This document shows positions 11,128 to 23,062 of a DNA stretch of 64,000 bases, piece after piece (the stretch's first letter is position 1; every line of letters starts with the position of its first letter). Source of the DNA: Leptodactylus fallax. Taxonomy: Eukaryota > Chordata > Amphibia > Anura > Leptodactylidae. A program made the translations under genes and the position numbers. Under the pieces are notes generated by a model. That model had not been told where the DNA came from. It did not search any database and saw only the letters and a program-made list of their open reading frames with translations. The stretch is from the NCBI GenBank assembly GCA_947044405.1, contig CAMRHE010000506.1, positions 1-64,000 of the forward strand, read 5' to 3'.

Positions 11128-11775
11128 GGGCGAGGCAGGCACTCATTCCCTATCTTACATATAGGGTATAAATGTTGTTAGTAGAAAATGTCCTTTAAAA
11201 AGAGGTCTACTTGATGGTAAAAGTCTAAGAGTATGTTCACATGAAGGAATTTGGAGATGTTTTTGAGGTGGGGAAAAAAAAAGAGGACATCCTTGCTATT
11301 GTTGCGGATTCTGCAGTTGATACCGCCGTAAAACCTTTGGTGTGAGACTATTGCGGAGCGCCATTGTTTCTGAAGCTAATTAGCTGGATACACATGGCTG
11401 TTAGATGAGAGACATCTGAGGTGGAAGACCGACTTAAATTCTTCTTCACTTTCCAATGTGTGAACGGCCCCTGAGGCACCAGACAAAGAGGACCTCATTC
11501 CAGTACTGAGCATTATTGTTTCTCTGTATGTAACCACAAACCTGGCTGACTACTCCTCGCAACAATGCTGTCTCCTGCCAAAAAGTTGTTAGCATACAAA
11601 CATGGTGGAAAAAGGTCAGCACTGATCCAGAAAACTCTGCAAAACAAGGCTAGCTCTACATGGCAGTATAAAATCACATTTGACTTAAATGGCGGTACTT
11701 TTATTCACTAATTCATTCTTTAGTAAAGAATGAATTGCAATGAGGCCACAGAGATCAATGTTTAGGAAGTGCCCC

Positions 11776-11816
11776 ATACTGAATTTCCCCATTGTGGGAC
11801 TATTAAAGGACTATTA
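11776..11816 (+). repeat. Short 3'-end copy of the LINE seen at 31.5-34.2 kb
   Basis: ACTGAATTTCCCCATTGTG, then GGGACTATTAAAGG, matches the 3' end of the LINE at 34120-34160 almost base for base. A severely 5'-truncated insertion is the simplest reading. Confidence 0.7.
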
Positions 11817-13632
11817 TTTAGGGGAGAACCACTGAAAATGGATGTGAATAGGAAAAAAAAAAGTACAATCTGCAGGTAACCACCACTAGGTGGAGCTTGA
11901 TGCTTAGGAATTTATATTGCTCTTATGGGCACTGTTTCCAGATAAACCTAATTTATGGCAAGCAGGTATTTTATCTTTAATCCCATGGCTTTATGCACAT
12001 GACTGTATTTTGGCTCCATAAGCTTTCAAATTGGAATAGGATGCCCACAGACTTCTGTGCAGTGCCACTGCAAGCCTCTGTTATGCAATGCTTCTAGGAA
12101 GGAATATCTGTAATGTACTATATTCCCAATCCGTTCAGGTCAGTAGTATGTATCTGTCTGTTTACATGTAGTTGTCACTCAATAATGAGTAGATGTGGGG
12201 TAATATTCCCTCTTTCTGCAGATCTATAAAAGGGGTGCATGCTTAAGAAGTGGCCGCCATATGCCACCAAAACCCTGCCAACATACAGCTGCCAATGATC
12301 GCATGTATGAAATATATAATTGTGAGATTATTGGCAGCCTCTATGTAAGCATGCACCCTTATCACAAGCCTGCTGTTCTGTTTAAGCTGCTATTGACTAA
12401 ATGGCACAATATATTTGTTACACTTTCACAAGCCTTACCAGAGATCATTCTTCAAAATATTCAAGTGTGAATTAGATTATGCAAAAAAATATTATGTTCA
12501 CATTCCATGCAATATGAATTGTTATAGCTGCCATTAACACTGTAGGCCATGTAAGGGTCTGTTCCCACTAGTGTCATGGTCAGGCACGCCAGCCCTTTAG
12601 AAATCCGAATCAACTGCTTGTGCAGGCTATTATAAGGAAAAATTTGATGACCCAGTAGTTAAAGTGGGACTGGCGCACGTGCATAAAATCCATCCATTCT
12701 CTGCCCACACCAGGAAAACACAATAGGGCAGAACTATCAATCCCTCTATACCAAAAAACTGACGTAGAGGGATGATATTGTGCTGCACATTTTATGGACG
12801 CTCTTTTCTTGTGCCAAACCTGCACCACAACCCCTTTTCAACGCCTCGGTCACCAGTTTGTGCGAATGTGAGTCGGGCAAGGATGCCACATCCCGACACG
12901 TTTTCTGTCATGAGTTGTAATGGACTTAACTGGTGTAGATTTCAATTCTGTTGCAGGGACATACTCTTCATTAATCTCTTGTACCCTGTGCCTTTCAGGG
13001 CATGTAAGACTGGCCTACGATACGTTAGCCTTAATAAATCTACCCCGCTGTGCTTGTACCAGTTCTCTTCTGCACTGTGCAATGCAAGACATGAAGTAGA
13101 CTATGAATGACCTAGAAAGCAACATCCATGTCAATCAATGGACTGGGGCAGAATAGGGATGATTCTACAGGACACTTGGTCTGATAATGTCCAGCCGACA
13201 CTTGAGACCTAACTTGCAGGAAGCATGGCGGTTTTTCTAACTTGTTTTTATAAGATATACTTGCCAATTCTACTGAAATGTCCAGGAAGAGTTGGTACAT
13301 CTCCAGTGACTAGCTGAAACCTACTTGAAAGCTGCACTTTTTTGACATTGTAGGGGAGAATTTATCAAGCCCTGCACTACCGAATTCTGGCATAAAAAAA
13401 GTAGAGTTCTGCAAATTCTTGAGCTTATTTGCATAAAAATTTGCATAACAAACATTTTGCATTTTTATACCGCTAAGGCTATGTTCACATCTGGACTCTG
13501 TTGCAGTGTCCGCCTGAAAGGGGCCTTTTCCTCCACCGATTTCAGTTTTAAAACGACAGACCCCATTATAGTCAACGAGGTCTGTCAGACTGTGTGTAAC
13601 CGCTTTTTTTTTGGTCCTCAGACAGACTAGAG

Positions 13633-14100
13633 CAGTGATAGTGAACCTTTTAGATACCAAGTGCCAACACGGCAATTTAACCTTAATACTGTGTGGATCC
13701 ACAATTGCGGACAATTACGGACCCCCAAAATACAGTTGTGTGAATGGGGCTTTACAGAGCTTTCAATGATACAAAACAACTTTGTACTGAAAAGAAAAAG
13801 TTTGCATTTGGCATCATTTGGACAATTAATGTTCACTATGTACATCGCACAGGATCTGTTTTATAGTGACCGTGCAATGTTATTACGGCCTGTAATTTCA
13901 CATCTGCTATAAAACAGATACTGTGTGATGAAAATAGTGAAGGGCCCCCACACAGTCCAATCTGCTCCACAGTGGCCCCCACACAGTCCATTCTGCTCCA
14001 CAGTGACCCCACACAGTCCAATTTGCTGGAAAATGGCCCCCACACAGAGAGGGTTCTGAGTGCCCCCTCTGTTACGTGTGCCATAGGTTCGCCACCACGG
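13633..14100. mobile_element. hAT-like MITE with 8-bp target duplication
   Basis: Starts CAGTGATAGTGAACCTTTT and ends AGGTTCGCCACCACGG, imperfect inverted repeats of each other. It is flanked on both sides by the 8-mer GACTAGAG (13625-13632 and 14101-14108). Eight-base duplications and CAG-type ends are typical of hAT transposons. No transposase is present. Its interior holds a roughly 31-bp tandem repeat. Confidence 0.85.
13942..14046. repeat. Tandem repeat (~31 bp) inside the hAT-like MITE
   Basis: Three to four copies of a unit with GGCCCCCACACAGTCCA, then TCTGCTCCACAGT. The copies differ by a few substitutions. Confidence 0.8.
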
Positions 14101-14383
14101 GACTAGAGCAATGAATAGGCAACACTAGTGGGAGCCCAGGGTCACTTCACTTTTGAAAAGTTGGTGGGAGAGTGGAAATGGTTAGCCTGTTTATTTGTCT
14201 GTACACCAAATTTATCAACTTTGATCTAAAATGTGGCAAAAATTGTTGCAATCTCATTGTTGCCAGGAGATCGCCACTTTTTTTTTTTTTTTGGCAACCC
14301 CCCTTATTTTACTAATTTATTATTTTCCCAATAGCAAAATATGTCTTCATATCAATAAAGATTTTTTATGAAAAAAAGCAGAT

Positions 14384-14487
14384 TAATAGTTACCCATAGT
14401 AACCAATCAGATTCCGGCTTTTATTTCGTCTACCCACGTTAGAACATGTAACAAGAAACGTGATTGGTTGCTATGGGTAACTATTTG
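14384..14487. repeat. Foldback repeat carrying two CCAAT boxes
   Basis: AATAGTTACCCATAGTAACC at the left pairs with GGTTGCTATGGGTAACTATT at the right. Each arm contains an NF-Y-type site: AACCAATCAG at 14401-14410 and its inverse TGATTGGTT at 14461-14469. It lies 120-220 bases upstream of the CRE of PACS2. Confidence 0.75.
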
Positions 14488-14607
14488 TGTTTCTTTCTAC
14501 ATGGAGTTCAATAGCTGTAGCCTCCATTCTTGTGTCCAGGCTTTCACGTGCCTGTCATAAATCATGCATTGCTCAGCGCCCCACACCGCCGCTGTTTTCT
14601 CTCCCCC

Positions 14608-14615
14608 TGACGTCA
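14608..14615. promoter_or_regulatory. Consensus cAMP response element
   Basis: TGACGTCA, the full palindromic CREB/ATF site, about 390 bases before the PACS2 start codon in the CpG-rich region. Confidence 0.6.
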
Positions 14616-14922
14616 CTTCCGACCGGGCGGATTTGGTAGCCTCGGATAATAATAGCCGTGAAACAAATGAAAGCTGAAGCAACAGCCAACCAACCAGAGG
14701 CCGGGCCGGGAGCGCGCATCGGGGTTGTGATAGGGGCGGCCTTGCGTCCCTTTACTACATTTTGTTTATAGAGCCGTGTTGTTGATAAAGCATTTATTAT
14801 TCAAAATAAAAAAAAGGATTTTCTGGAAGACTGGGAGAAGCGTATCGGCGCAGGCGCGGGCACGGAGCTGCGGGGACGAGCCTGAGGAGGGCAAGGAGTG
14901 GAGGCTGGGGAGAGGGAGAGAG

Positions 14923-14928
14923 ATGTGA
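14923..14928 (+). promoter_or_regulatory. Start-stop upstream element (ATGTGA) in PACS2 leader
   Basis: An ATG followed immediately by TGA, 84 bases upstream of and in frame with the main start. If the transcript starts upstream of it, it forms a minimal open frame that can stall ribosomes and lower or tune initiation at the main ATG. Context GAGAGATGT is moderate (A/G at -3). Confidence 0.45.
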
Positions 14929-15006
14929 CCGGAGGGAGTCTGCTTGTGTCCTCCGCCCTGAGGCAGGCGACATCCTACTGCTGTACGGGAGGAGACGACG
15001 GTCACC

Positions 15007-15116
15007 ATGGCGGACAAGGGAAGGCTGAGCTTCCCGGGAGCACTGAACAGGCCGGTGCCTATGAACTTGTTTGCCACTTGGGAGATTGATGGTTCCAGCC
15101 CCAGCTGTATTCCCAG
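15007..15116 (+). CDS. PACS2: PACS2 exon 1 (coding part)
   Basis: PACS2 is a cytosolic sorting adaptor that binds acidic-cluster cargo and COPI. It acts in ER/endosome traffic and at ER-mitochondria contacts. This exon starts at an ATG in a strong context (GTCACCATGG) and encodes 36 codons plus two bases of an Arg codon. It includes [11 protein letters not shown] and DGSSPSC, which match vertebrate PACS2. The N-terminus is short and lacks the long Gln/Ser-rich leader of PACS1, which separates the two paralogues. It appears about three residues shorter than the human N-terminus. The donor is AG|GTAATG at 15117. The exon joins in phase to 52812, 37.7 kb downstream. Confidence 0.95.
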
Positions 15117-15431
15117 GTAATGTTGGGGATGTTGTCATGCTGGGGGTAGTAGTCCTCTACTCATGTGTGCTCCCTATACATAGTATTGAGCACATCTAGT
15201 TTGTTCTTCTCTAATCTACTCTGGATTAGATTAGTAATCTGGAGTTTTCTTTCTTGTGTTTGTTTACATGCTCTTTGGATACATCTATAGGGATCTGTGT
15301 AGGGATCCTGTCAGTATTAGATGTGGCGTATGTGAACAAACCCTAATACTGCCATGGTTGGAGCAGCGATATTGGGGATCTGGGGTCTACATGTGTTGTA
15401 TTATCCCCTTTACTTCCACCCTCTGTATAAA

Positions 15432-15462
<31 letters not shown>

Positions 15463-15479
15463 TCTAATAATCTGGGTTT

Positions 15480-15622
15480 AGAAACCATTGGCTCTCCCAC
15501 TCTACATATCCCAGCATGCTCCTTTCTCTTCTTCGGGGCTTACAAAAACAGCCAAGCAGCTGTGCATGCTAGGAGTTGTAGTGGCACAGCAGCTGGAGTG
15601 CTAAAAGTTGCTGACCCTTAAT
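15480..15622. repeat. Interspersed repeat with GCATGCTAGGAGTTGTAGT motif
   Basis: Contains ATATCCCAGCATGCTCC and its inverted counterpart GTGCATGCTAGGAGTTGTAG, then CACAGCAGCTGGAGTG. A related segment lies at 18785-18870 (GGGAGTTGTGGTTTCAC, then CTGGAGGACTGCAGGTTG). It is a dispersed repeat of vertebrate genomes with no coding capacity. Confidence 0.5.
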
Positions 15623-15627
15623 CATTG

Positions 15628-16560
15628 ATGGACCTGCTGCTTTATTCTATCTCCATGGGGATGATGCTAAGTATATAGTGCTTTGCTTTCTTTGTCAATC
15701 CCATAGACACTGATGACAGGGACTCCTTGCATGTGAACTACTGCTTCACTTGCACAGAGGACTCGGGGATCTCCATTCTCATTATAAGTGATCATTTATT
15801 TCCTATGCACAGGATAGGTGATATGTTTCGTTTATGGACCAACACCTTTAAAGATATTGTTCTGTTGCCTTGTCAATCTGATCCTACTGCTGCTTTATTC
15901 TATCACAATGGGGCCGACACAGATAGTCAAGTGTAATGTTTAACTATTTTCGTCAGTCCCATAGACTGTGATGGCAGGGACTCCACTTGTACTTTACTGC
16001 TCCATTCACATAGGGAACATGGAATTAATGATGCTATATAAATAAGCATTAATAATAATAACTTGGGGACCTCTCTTCTCCCGATCAGTGTAAGTTCCAG
16101 TGACTAGACATTAATTCCAGTCTACAGGATATATAAGTTTTGTTTGTGGGATAACCTCTTCAGACATGTTGTGAAAAAGCAGTGTTTTATGTTTCAGATT
16201 TTGCTGAGTTTTTTGAGCCAAAGCCAAGAGTGTCTCCAAAAGCAATGTGAAATATAAAAGAAGAACTTATACTTCTCCCTTCTGCTAAATCCACTCCTGA
16301 CTTTGTCTCCAAAAAAAACTGCTTTTCTGCAATGTGTCACCTTGTCAGTCCGATCTTACTGCTTTGTTTTATTCTGTCTCTATGGGACTAAGGCAGAGAG
16401 GCAAAGTAAGTGGCTTTCTTCATTCTTCAAAGACTATGATGGCAGGCTCTCCCTATATGCATCATTCACATAGGGGACTCTAATGATCGGTATAGTCCCA
16501 GTGGTCACATCCCCAACAATCAGACACTTATTTCTGTATTTTCGCAATGTGGGGCTTCAG
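15628..16560. repeat. Three diverged copies of a ~240-bp unit
   Basis: Blocks with CTGCTTTATTCTAT, a CATAGAC(A)CTGATG-like block and GGCAGGGACTCC recur at about 15628-15865, 15868-16060 and 16345-16500. The third copy is separated from the second by a foldback repeat (16163-16343). Spacing and divergence suggest an old tandem array interrupted by an insertion. Confidence 0.6.
16163..16343. repeat. Foldback repeat, family F2
   Basis: Same palindromic structure as 8486-8713 (CAGATTTTGCTGAG, GAGCCAAAGCCAAGAGTG, then the inverted arm). It interrupts the repeated units around it. Confidence 0.6.
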
Positions 16561-18394
16561 CCTAAAGGTATTGGACCAGAACTTTGTACATCCGATCCTA
16601 TTAAATTGACAGTGTTAAAATGATTAGCTTTTGGTCACAAAAAGTGCAAAACGTAGCATTCAAGGCAACATTAAATATAATAAAGCAACAATTCAGTGAA
16701 AGGTTTTACTGAGAAGCAAATTGATCACCTATCCCTTAGTGATCCCCGACTGAGGATCGTCAAATGCCCTGTGTGAATTGCGAGGTAGTGTGTGTGTGTG
16801 TCCGCCACACTATTCACTTCTATAGGACTGACACAGCTCAGTATATGATGCTCTGAGTCCCGTAGAAGTGAGCAGAGAATTTGTCACATGCACATCTCTG
16901 CTCCACTCAAACATGGGGCTCAGGGGACCCCCTTTTGTTATTGAGAAAACTCTCTATACCTAAAAGCTACAGCTTCCTTTTTGGTACCATGTGAAAGTCA
17001 AATTTATGACATAAAAAATAAAGTATCAAATATAAATAAATAAATTCTTTTCCCCCCGTGTTTTGAACAGATGAAATTTTGATGTGGGTGTTTGGTCAGG
17101 AAGAGGTTAACATACAAGTATGAATCCTCTACCGCCCCGCTGCTTTCTTTCTGCTTGTTCTTCCTTCATCCATTTCTTATGAGTCTCGATCATGTCAGTG
17201 AAGTTCTTATTTACAAGCAGCCAATGAAAAGATGAAGGATTGTGACTGCTGCTTGGCAGTGAAGGATAATGTATCTGTCTGTAGTAGTCGGTGATGTCTC
17301 GTGTTACTGAGCGTAGAGGGATTTGTCATATGAAAGGTGTCAACCATTGTGTCATTCTGTTTCCAGTGTTCCCTGTATAACCCAGATCTGCTGAGAACTT
17401 TCTGATCTAAACAATGTATCATGATGGAGGAAGCTTGTGACAAGTTTTCTAAGGAATGTAAATGAGATCAACGTGTCAGGTTTTTTTTATTTTATCATTT
17501 TCACTTTGAATATCAACTGACGTGTTGTCCGTGGGGCTCAAACCTCCAAAGATCCCTAGATCTAAGAGGCTTTGGTGTCTGCCATGCCCCTTTTCGCTTC
17601 CGTGAGCTTCACACAAACCACAGAAATCCATCGGGACTGTAATGCAAATCAGCCTCGCTCTAAAGCCAGATCTCAGCCTCATAGGCACACTGCCTAGCTC
17701 CACAGCCCCTTCATTCCAGCAGTTTGGGGGGGATCTCTGTTCTCTGGCCCAAGCTAGTAATATCTGCTGTGTCAAGGCGTATTTAGAGAAGCCCCAACCC
17801 TTTATAAATGTTGAATATTGTGTGACGTTTGTTTATTGTGTATACAAAAGTATCGCCTATTATCACAATGTTAGTCATTGTCTCTCCAAACACACAATAG
17901 TCTAGTATTTATATTTCTGTGTGACTTCAGTTCTTTGTGTCCTCTTACTAAACATAGTATTATGTATATAGGTGATTTTGGGCTGTTATGTACATAGCTT
18001 GTTAGGCTGTGGTCACATCTTCCTCCATCACAGATTCTAACTAAATGGGGTACACAATAGTGCCGCACCCACAATAATGGACACCAAATTATACTCCGAT
18101 TATAGTCCGTGTTGCCACTGGTGGTGTTTGCCATGGGACAGATCTGTCACTTGCACTGCTGTCCTGTTTGTTGGACTGCTGCTTGTGGTGGAACAACCAA
18201 AAGGTTAGATGTGAACAGAGTCGTGACTGTAAAAGGGGTCCCTTAGTTTTCTGTTATGATAGCTGTTATTTTTTTGCTGGAGACAATTGTGCAGCATACA
18301 GCACTTTTTTTTAATTTTATTTTTGAGACAAAAGCAAACCTAGACTTGGCACACATGTTGCATAGTTTGGAGTGTCACAATTTCCGAACCATTT

Positions 18395-18690
18395 TTAAAG
18401 GGATTTCCTATTATAGATTAACTGTCACCAGTGTCTGATACCCAATACCCCACAGGTCAGCTGCCAATGACTTGTTCATCAGTCATATGGTACAGATGCA
18501 GACCAGTCCCATTCAAGAGAATGGGGCTGAGCTGAATTACTGAGTACAGCTCCCTGCATAACATACAGCGCTGTGCTTTGTATTTTGTGAAGAGGCCACA
18601 GTAAACAGATGATTTTTAGGGTTCTTGGGTGTTGGACCCCCACCAATCAGATATTGATGTCCTCCCCTAAGGATTTCCTAAACCCCACCT
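18395..18690. repeat. AGGGGTTGTCC-family MITE, diverged
   Basis: Starts near TTTTTAAAGGGATTTCC. It contains the shared inner block with GACCCCCACCAATCAGATATTGATG and a palindromic middle (ATTCAAGAGAATGGGGCTGAGCTG). The right end is not clear. Confidence 0.55.
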
Positions 18691-20089
18691 ATATACCTTT
18701 TATCATTCCTACATCCGTGTATAGTCAGTACACTTAGTTATATCATGTCTACCTAGTTTACAGTGTAGAGTGCAGATGACAGATTCTGTAGATGATGATT
18801 GTTGGTCCATGATGGGAGTTGTGGTTTCACAATAGCTGGAGGACTGCAGGTTGCACAGCACTGCTGAAGACATTACAGGTCCCAAAACTACACGCACTGA
18901 GACACAAAAAGAGAGTTCTGCTCCCTAGAGGTTAGTCTGAGAGGAGAGGAGGGGGAGGGGGGATGCAGTAGATAGAAATCCATGAGCTGTGCAGCAAACC
19001 TGTCTCATGTGAATATCAAGGGGATTATCAATGATTGTACATAAGCCAGACGCCCAGCTGTGATCTATGTGAGCTCAGGTATAAATACCCTGAAGAGAGG
19101 ATTATGGGATAGAGGAGGACACGAGGATACATCAGTAATAGTGACAGAAATCAAGTGATACAATGTGTATTGTGATCTGACTCTGTAAGTGGTTTTGCCT
19201 TCCTGCACAGATGTTCCAGTATGAGCACATATTGGGCTGGTTCCTCGCTGGTTTACGTCTGAATTAATCCTTGCTGTACTGCAGCACGTCGCTGCAGGCT
19301 GGGCCATGAAAATAAAGGTATCTGACAAGTTCAGTTTTTCAGCGGTGACAGATCAGCACTGTGGAAAGCGTTCGATAGAGTTTCTACAGGTAGAGATGAC
19401 AGACTCCACTGAAGCAGAGATCCGTCCTGTCAGCTGCTCAGTGACAGGCTATTCACAGTGCTGTAGTAATAGAATAGGCGTACATTGTGGTTATACACCG
19501 CGTTCACACTGCGAGTGCAGGTTAGGTCATCGGGTTATCAGTCTGATTTGTTTGCTGTGTTCTCTGAATACAGGTTACTCACTATATATGCTATTATCTG
19601 TTAGGTCTTTTATTTTCCTTTGTGCTGTAATCTAAAATAATGAATCAACTGTGCCAAGTAAAATAGTGATGGCATAACCTGAGGATATCCATATTCATGT
19701 GGTTTGGACCGTCAGGATGGCGATAATTGAGCACATTGTACCCTTTCAGTGTTTGTTACCTGCACAGCGGACCTCCAACCTGCATCAGGCCCCATTCACT
19801 GCACAGGCAGGAGGCCGGTAGAGACCACACCGCTGAGACAGTGCCCCTTTGTTCTCATGGTCCGTGTCGGTCGGACCCCAATGACTGATGACTTATTCTA
19901 GTGATATGCCAGACCATTATGAGATGGGAATACCCCTTTAATTGAAAAACTTTAATGTTTATGTCTGCTTAGCAATGTAGGGCTTTTGTAGTCTTTTACC
20001 ATGGAAACACCCAGGAGCTGCAAAAACAAAAAGGAGCAAGTTTTTTCAATTTACTGTTAACAGAAGTTAGCTAATCTTAAAATGGTATT

Positions 20090-20484
20090 TTGGCCCCAAC
20101 AACTTTTTTATACTGATGACCTATGCACAGAATAGGACATCTGTATCTGATCGGAGGGATTCAGATCCCCAGATCCCCCACTGGCTAAGCTTGTGCAGCT
20201 GCCTCTAGACGCCAGAAGCTTCTGCTGTGGACAGGACCTAAAGCAGCGCTCCTATTGTAATAGGTACAGAGCTGCAGCCTCATCCGCTCTATAGCTGTGG
20301 TGCCAGGATACTGCATCGCTGTGACTTGAATAGGAGCGGAGCCGCTGCCAGTCATGTCCACAAGAGTAGCTTCCAGAGGCAGTGGAATAGCTGGTTAGTG
20401 TAGGGTCTGGGAGTCGGACCCTCACCCATCAGATACTGAAGGCCCAATTCTGGATAGGTCATAAGAATAATAAACACAGTTTGG
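20090..20484. repeat. AGGGGTTGTCC-family MITE, interrupted by L1-like insertion
   Basis: Carries CTGATGACCTATGCACAG near the left and GATAGGTCATAAGAATAAT near the right, inverted copies of each other. The terminal part appears to resume after 21010 (CTTTTAGATGAGTTGG, then GGACTTTTCCTTTAAAAC). Confidence 0.55.
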
Positions 20485-20485
20485 G

Positions 20486-21022
20486 CTTTAAAAGAAAAAA
20501 AAAAAACTATATTCTTGAATCTGTGGCCCACCTTCCCGCCCAGGTCCCACAAACGACTTTGGCTTCAACTTGTGGCTATCGCCAAATCTATGATTCCTCT
20601 ATACTGGGCATCCGAATCCCCCCTCCAGTATCCCACTTTCTACGGAAAGTCTCTCAAGTAGCCCGGATGGAAGAACTTTCCCACTTAGAACTTCGCACCC
20701 ACCAGAAGTTTAGCTCTATTTGGGCGCCATGGTATGATTTCTCTAAAGACCCTACCTGGACGCACCTGTGGGAACCCCCTGTTTAATTAACATACCTTCT
20801 GAGACCCTTGGCCTTTCACCCTAAGGACTCATCGTCTCTTCCCCACCTCCCACGTTTCATTTATTATTATTGTGTTCTTAGTTAACAGTTGTATGTAATA
20901 CACCAGCTCATCTGATCGTTTGGTTAATGATTGTTTTGTCATGCACATTGTCTTTAACGATGTATATTCATTGGCGTTATTTGAAAAACCAATAAAATGT
21001 TAATTATAAAAAAAAACAAAAA
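20486..21022 (+). mobile_element. 5'-truncated L1-like LINE fragment with A-rich tail
   Basis: An open frame to 20786 ends with a peptide (SQVARMEELSHLE, then KFSSIWAPWYDF) that resembles the C-terminal tail of L1/Tx1-type ORF2 proteins. An untranslated part ending CAATAAAATGTTAATTA and an A-rich tail (21007-21022) follow. It is flanked by the two parts of a MITE, so it looks inserted into it. Only about 100 residues of the end remain, so no enzymatic domain is present. Confidence 0.6.
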
Positions 21023-21317
21023 ACTTTTAGATGAGTTGGTAAAATAAAAAGTGGACTTTTCCTTTAAAACAAAATTCTGGAAGCGGAAGCTGCACTGACC
21101 ATGTAGCTGTGCTGTACTTGCACTGCTGTGAATGTGTTCTGAATGTCTCAGTAGCGAAAGCTGCTGCCAGGCACCCTTGGCAAAAGGATTGGATGAATTT
21201 TAAGTCTACCACCTCCAATCCTACCTTTCCTTAGAAATCTGCCGTCGATGGTTGGATACACACTAGATGTTCAGCCAGCATAACAGTTATGTCAAATAGT
21301 AAGGGGGAGTGTATATT

Positions 21318-21410
21318 TGCAGGGTTACATAGTGAGTTGAAAAACAAAGTTAAATAAATATATACCTATTGAGGTCAACCTTTCATACTGACAAATGCCA
21401 GGTAGGTTAA
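21318..21410 (+). repeat. Short interspersed repeat (TTACATAGT...GTTGAAA type)
   Basis: GGGTTACATAGTGAGTTGAAA followed by a TATTGAGGTCAACCTTTCAT-like block resembles a common vertebrate interspersed repeat. A reverse copy with TTGGACTTGATGGACTTG lies at 45545-45595. Confidence 0.45.
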
Positions 21411-23031
21411 GAAAAAAACAAAAAAAAAAAACACCCTTAAACAGCAGACAGATCCCAAGATCAACATTCCCCTTCCCTTTCCTAAACCTATGTACACAGT
21501 TCCTGTGGATACCAGTTCCAGTGGGATCATGTTCTGTAAGTTCACAGCTCTGAGGGCGATTTTGAGAGTATTTTAGAGGGTATATTCCAGTATTTTGATT
21601 CCCGCCCCAAAAGTGGATTACTTGGCACAGGTGTTCTAAAACCTTGACTTCAGAGCCTGTTGGAGTGTTCAAGCATCTTGTCTTACTGATGGAAAATCCG
21701 CGTTATGGTCACTTATTGGAATGTGGACTCTCGAAGCTGCAATTTGTTTGGTGTAGGGTAGATGGGGGGTGTGTAGTCTTTAAGAGATCATCTTTAACAA
21801 GGACGTGTGAACTGTGGGAGGAGTTCTAGGATTTTGCAGTCCCCAGTATAGGCATGGTTGGCAGTGGAGGGGGGGCTGTGGCATGATTGGGAAAGGAAGC
21901 CAAGAGGAGAGCAGACAGGATGCAGCAAGCCAAGGGATGAGACAGGAGCATAGTCTAGAAATGACCAGGAGTAGCATTATAAGCTGGGTCGTAGCTATAG
22001 GGGGTTCAGAGGTATCAGTCACTACCCCAAGGGGCCCCCAAAGGCCCTTCCTCCACATAAATATATCATTATTCTAAATGGCACAAAGCAAGTAGGGATC
22101 CCATTACAGATTTTGCAGTTGGGCCCTGCAGCTTCAAGTTATAACTCTGACTACAAGTACCAAGAGTCATATACAAGGGGCAAGGCAGGAGCGTAGTCTG
22201 GAAATGCCAGAAACAGTAGCAATACAGCACATGAGAACAAAGTCAGTATGGATGTGCCTTTAGTCAACAGGTGGCATGCAGCAAATGGGCAACTAGCCTC
22301 ACAGTATCAGGAGGAGCAGATCACTATGGCAATCTGATGGGTAGGGATGATGCCAGGAGCTGAGTCCTAGATGTGCAAGACTGCAGTTGTCAGCCTGGCA
22401 TTCCCTTAGACTTCCTAGATGGCAGGTGACAATACTCTGTATAGAATGAGAAGTCATAGTTTCTTTACACATTCCAGGTGTCCCATGAGTTCTGGCCTCC
22501 TGAATAATTTGGTAGTACAGTAAGGAGGCTTCCTGACATAGTCCTGGAGGGATGTTCCTGTGCCAGTCATACTGGTTGGCATTTTGTTTTCTAACCTGTT
22601 CCACTTCCCTGCCATCTACTGCATTTATCCAGATAAATGTGACCGGCCTCTACTGAAACATTGCTATGGACCTGAATGATGGATGTTTCATAAGTTGCTA
22701 AGTATTAAAGGAAGTGCAGATTAAAAAAAAAAAAAGACAACTAGTAACAAAGAGCAAAAATAATTTTACTACTCTTTAGAACTCGCTTATCGGAAACTTT
22801 TTTTTTTTTTTTTTTTTGTTGCTGCTGCTGTTTCTACAATTGAAATTCTCTGATCTTTCAGCGTTGGCTGTTATATAACCTTGGGCCGTAGAGTGGTGAA
22901 TATTGGCTGCAGGAAAGCAGTGCCTACTATTTGTGTTAGGACAACAATGTAAAGGATGCGTAACAATCCATCAGTGTATGTTCTTCTTATACCAGGAATG
23001 AGGGCTGGGCAATATTCCTAAAAATAAAATC

Positions 23032-23062
<31 letters not shown>

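Larger units (their letters stand above)
5676..14383. other. Intergenic region upstream of PACS2; repeats, no gene seen
   Basis: No host exon is recognisable. Recognised repeats are listed separately (5690-5805, 6751-7044, 7700-8165, 8486-8713, 10564-11127, 11776-11816, 13633-14100). Partial TTAA/AGGG-type repeat ends also occur at about 5813 and 6203. Long T or A runs lie at 8274-8322 and 8349-8450. I see nothing identifiable in 8930-10190, 11130-11770, 11820-12540 or 13110-13460. The short open frame at 9578-9913 lacks coding character. Confidence 0.7.
14560..15006 (+). promoter_or_regulatory. PACS2: PACS2 promoter and 5'UTR region
   Basis: A GC- and CpG-rich stretch directly before the PACS2 start codon, in contrast to the AT-rich surroundings. 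It holds a perfect CRE palindrome TGACGTCA (14608-14615) and GC-box cores GGGCGG (14625-14630) and GGGGCGG (14733-14739). No TATA box is obvious. The transcription start cannot be read from sequence. The purine-rich part from about 14820 is probably 5'UTR. Confidence 0.6.

Noticed and set aside
13836..14084. Minus-strand open frames with repeated GADWTVWG-like peptides
   Set aside because: They are translations of the tandem repeat inside the hAT-like MITE.
14898..15089. Overlapping 63-codon frame across the PACS2 start
   Set aside because: Starts at GTG, not ATG, and overlaps the clear PACS2 frame. It is a shadow frame.
15007..15116. PACS1 instead of PACS2
   Set aside because: The short N-terminus and the residues [18 protein letters not shown] and EIWIFSL fit PACS2. 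PACS1 has a long low-complexity leader and different residues there.
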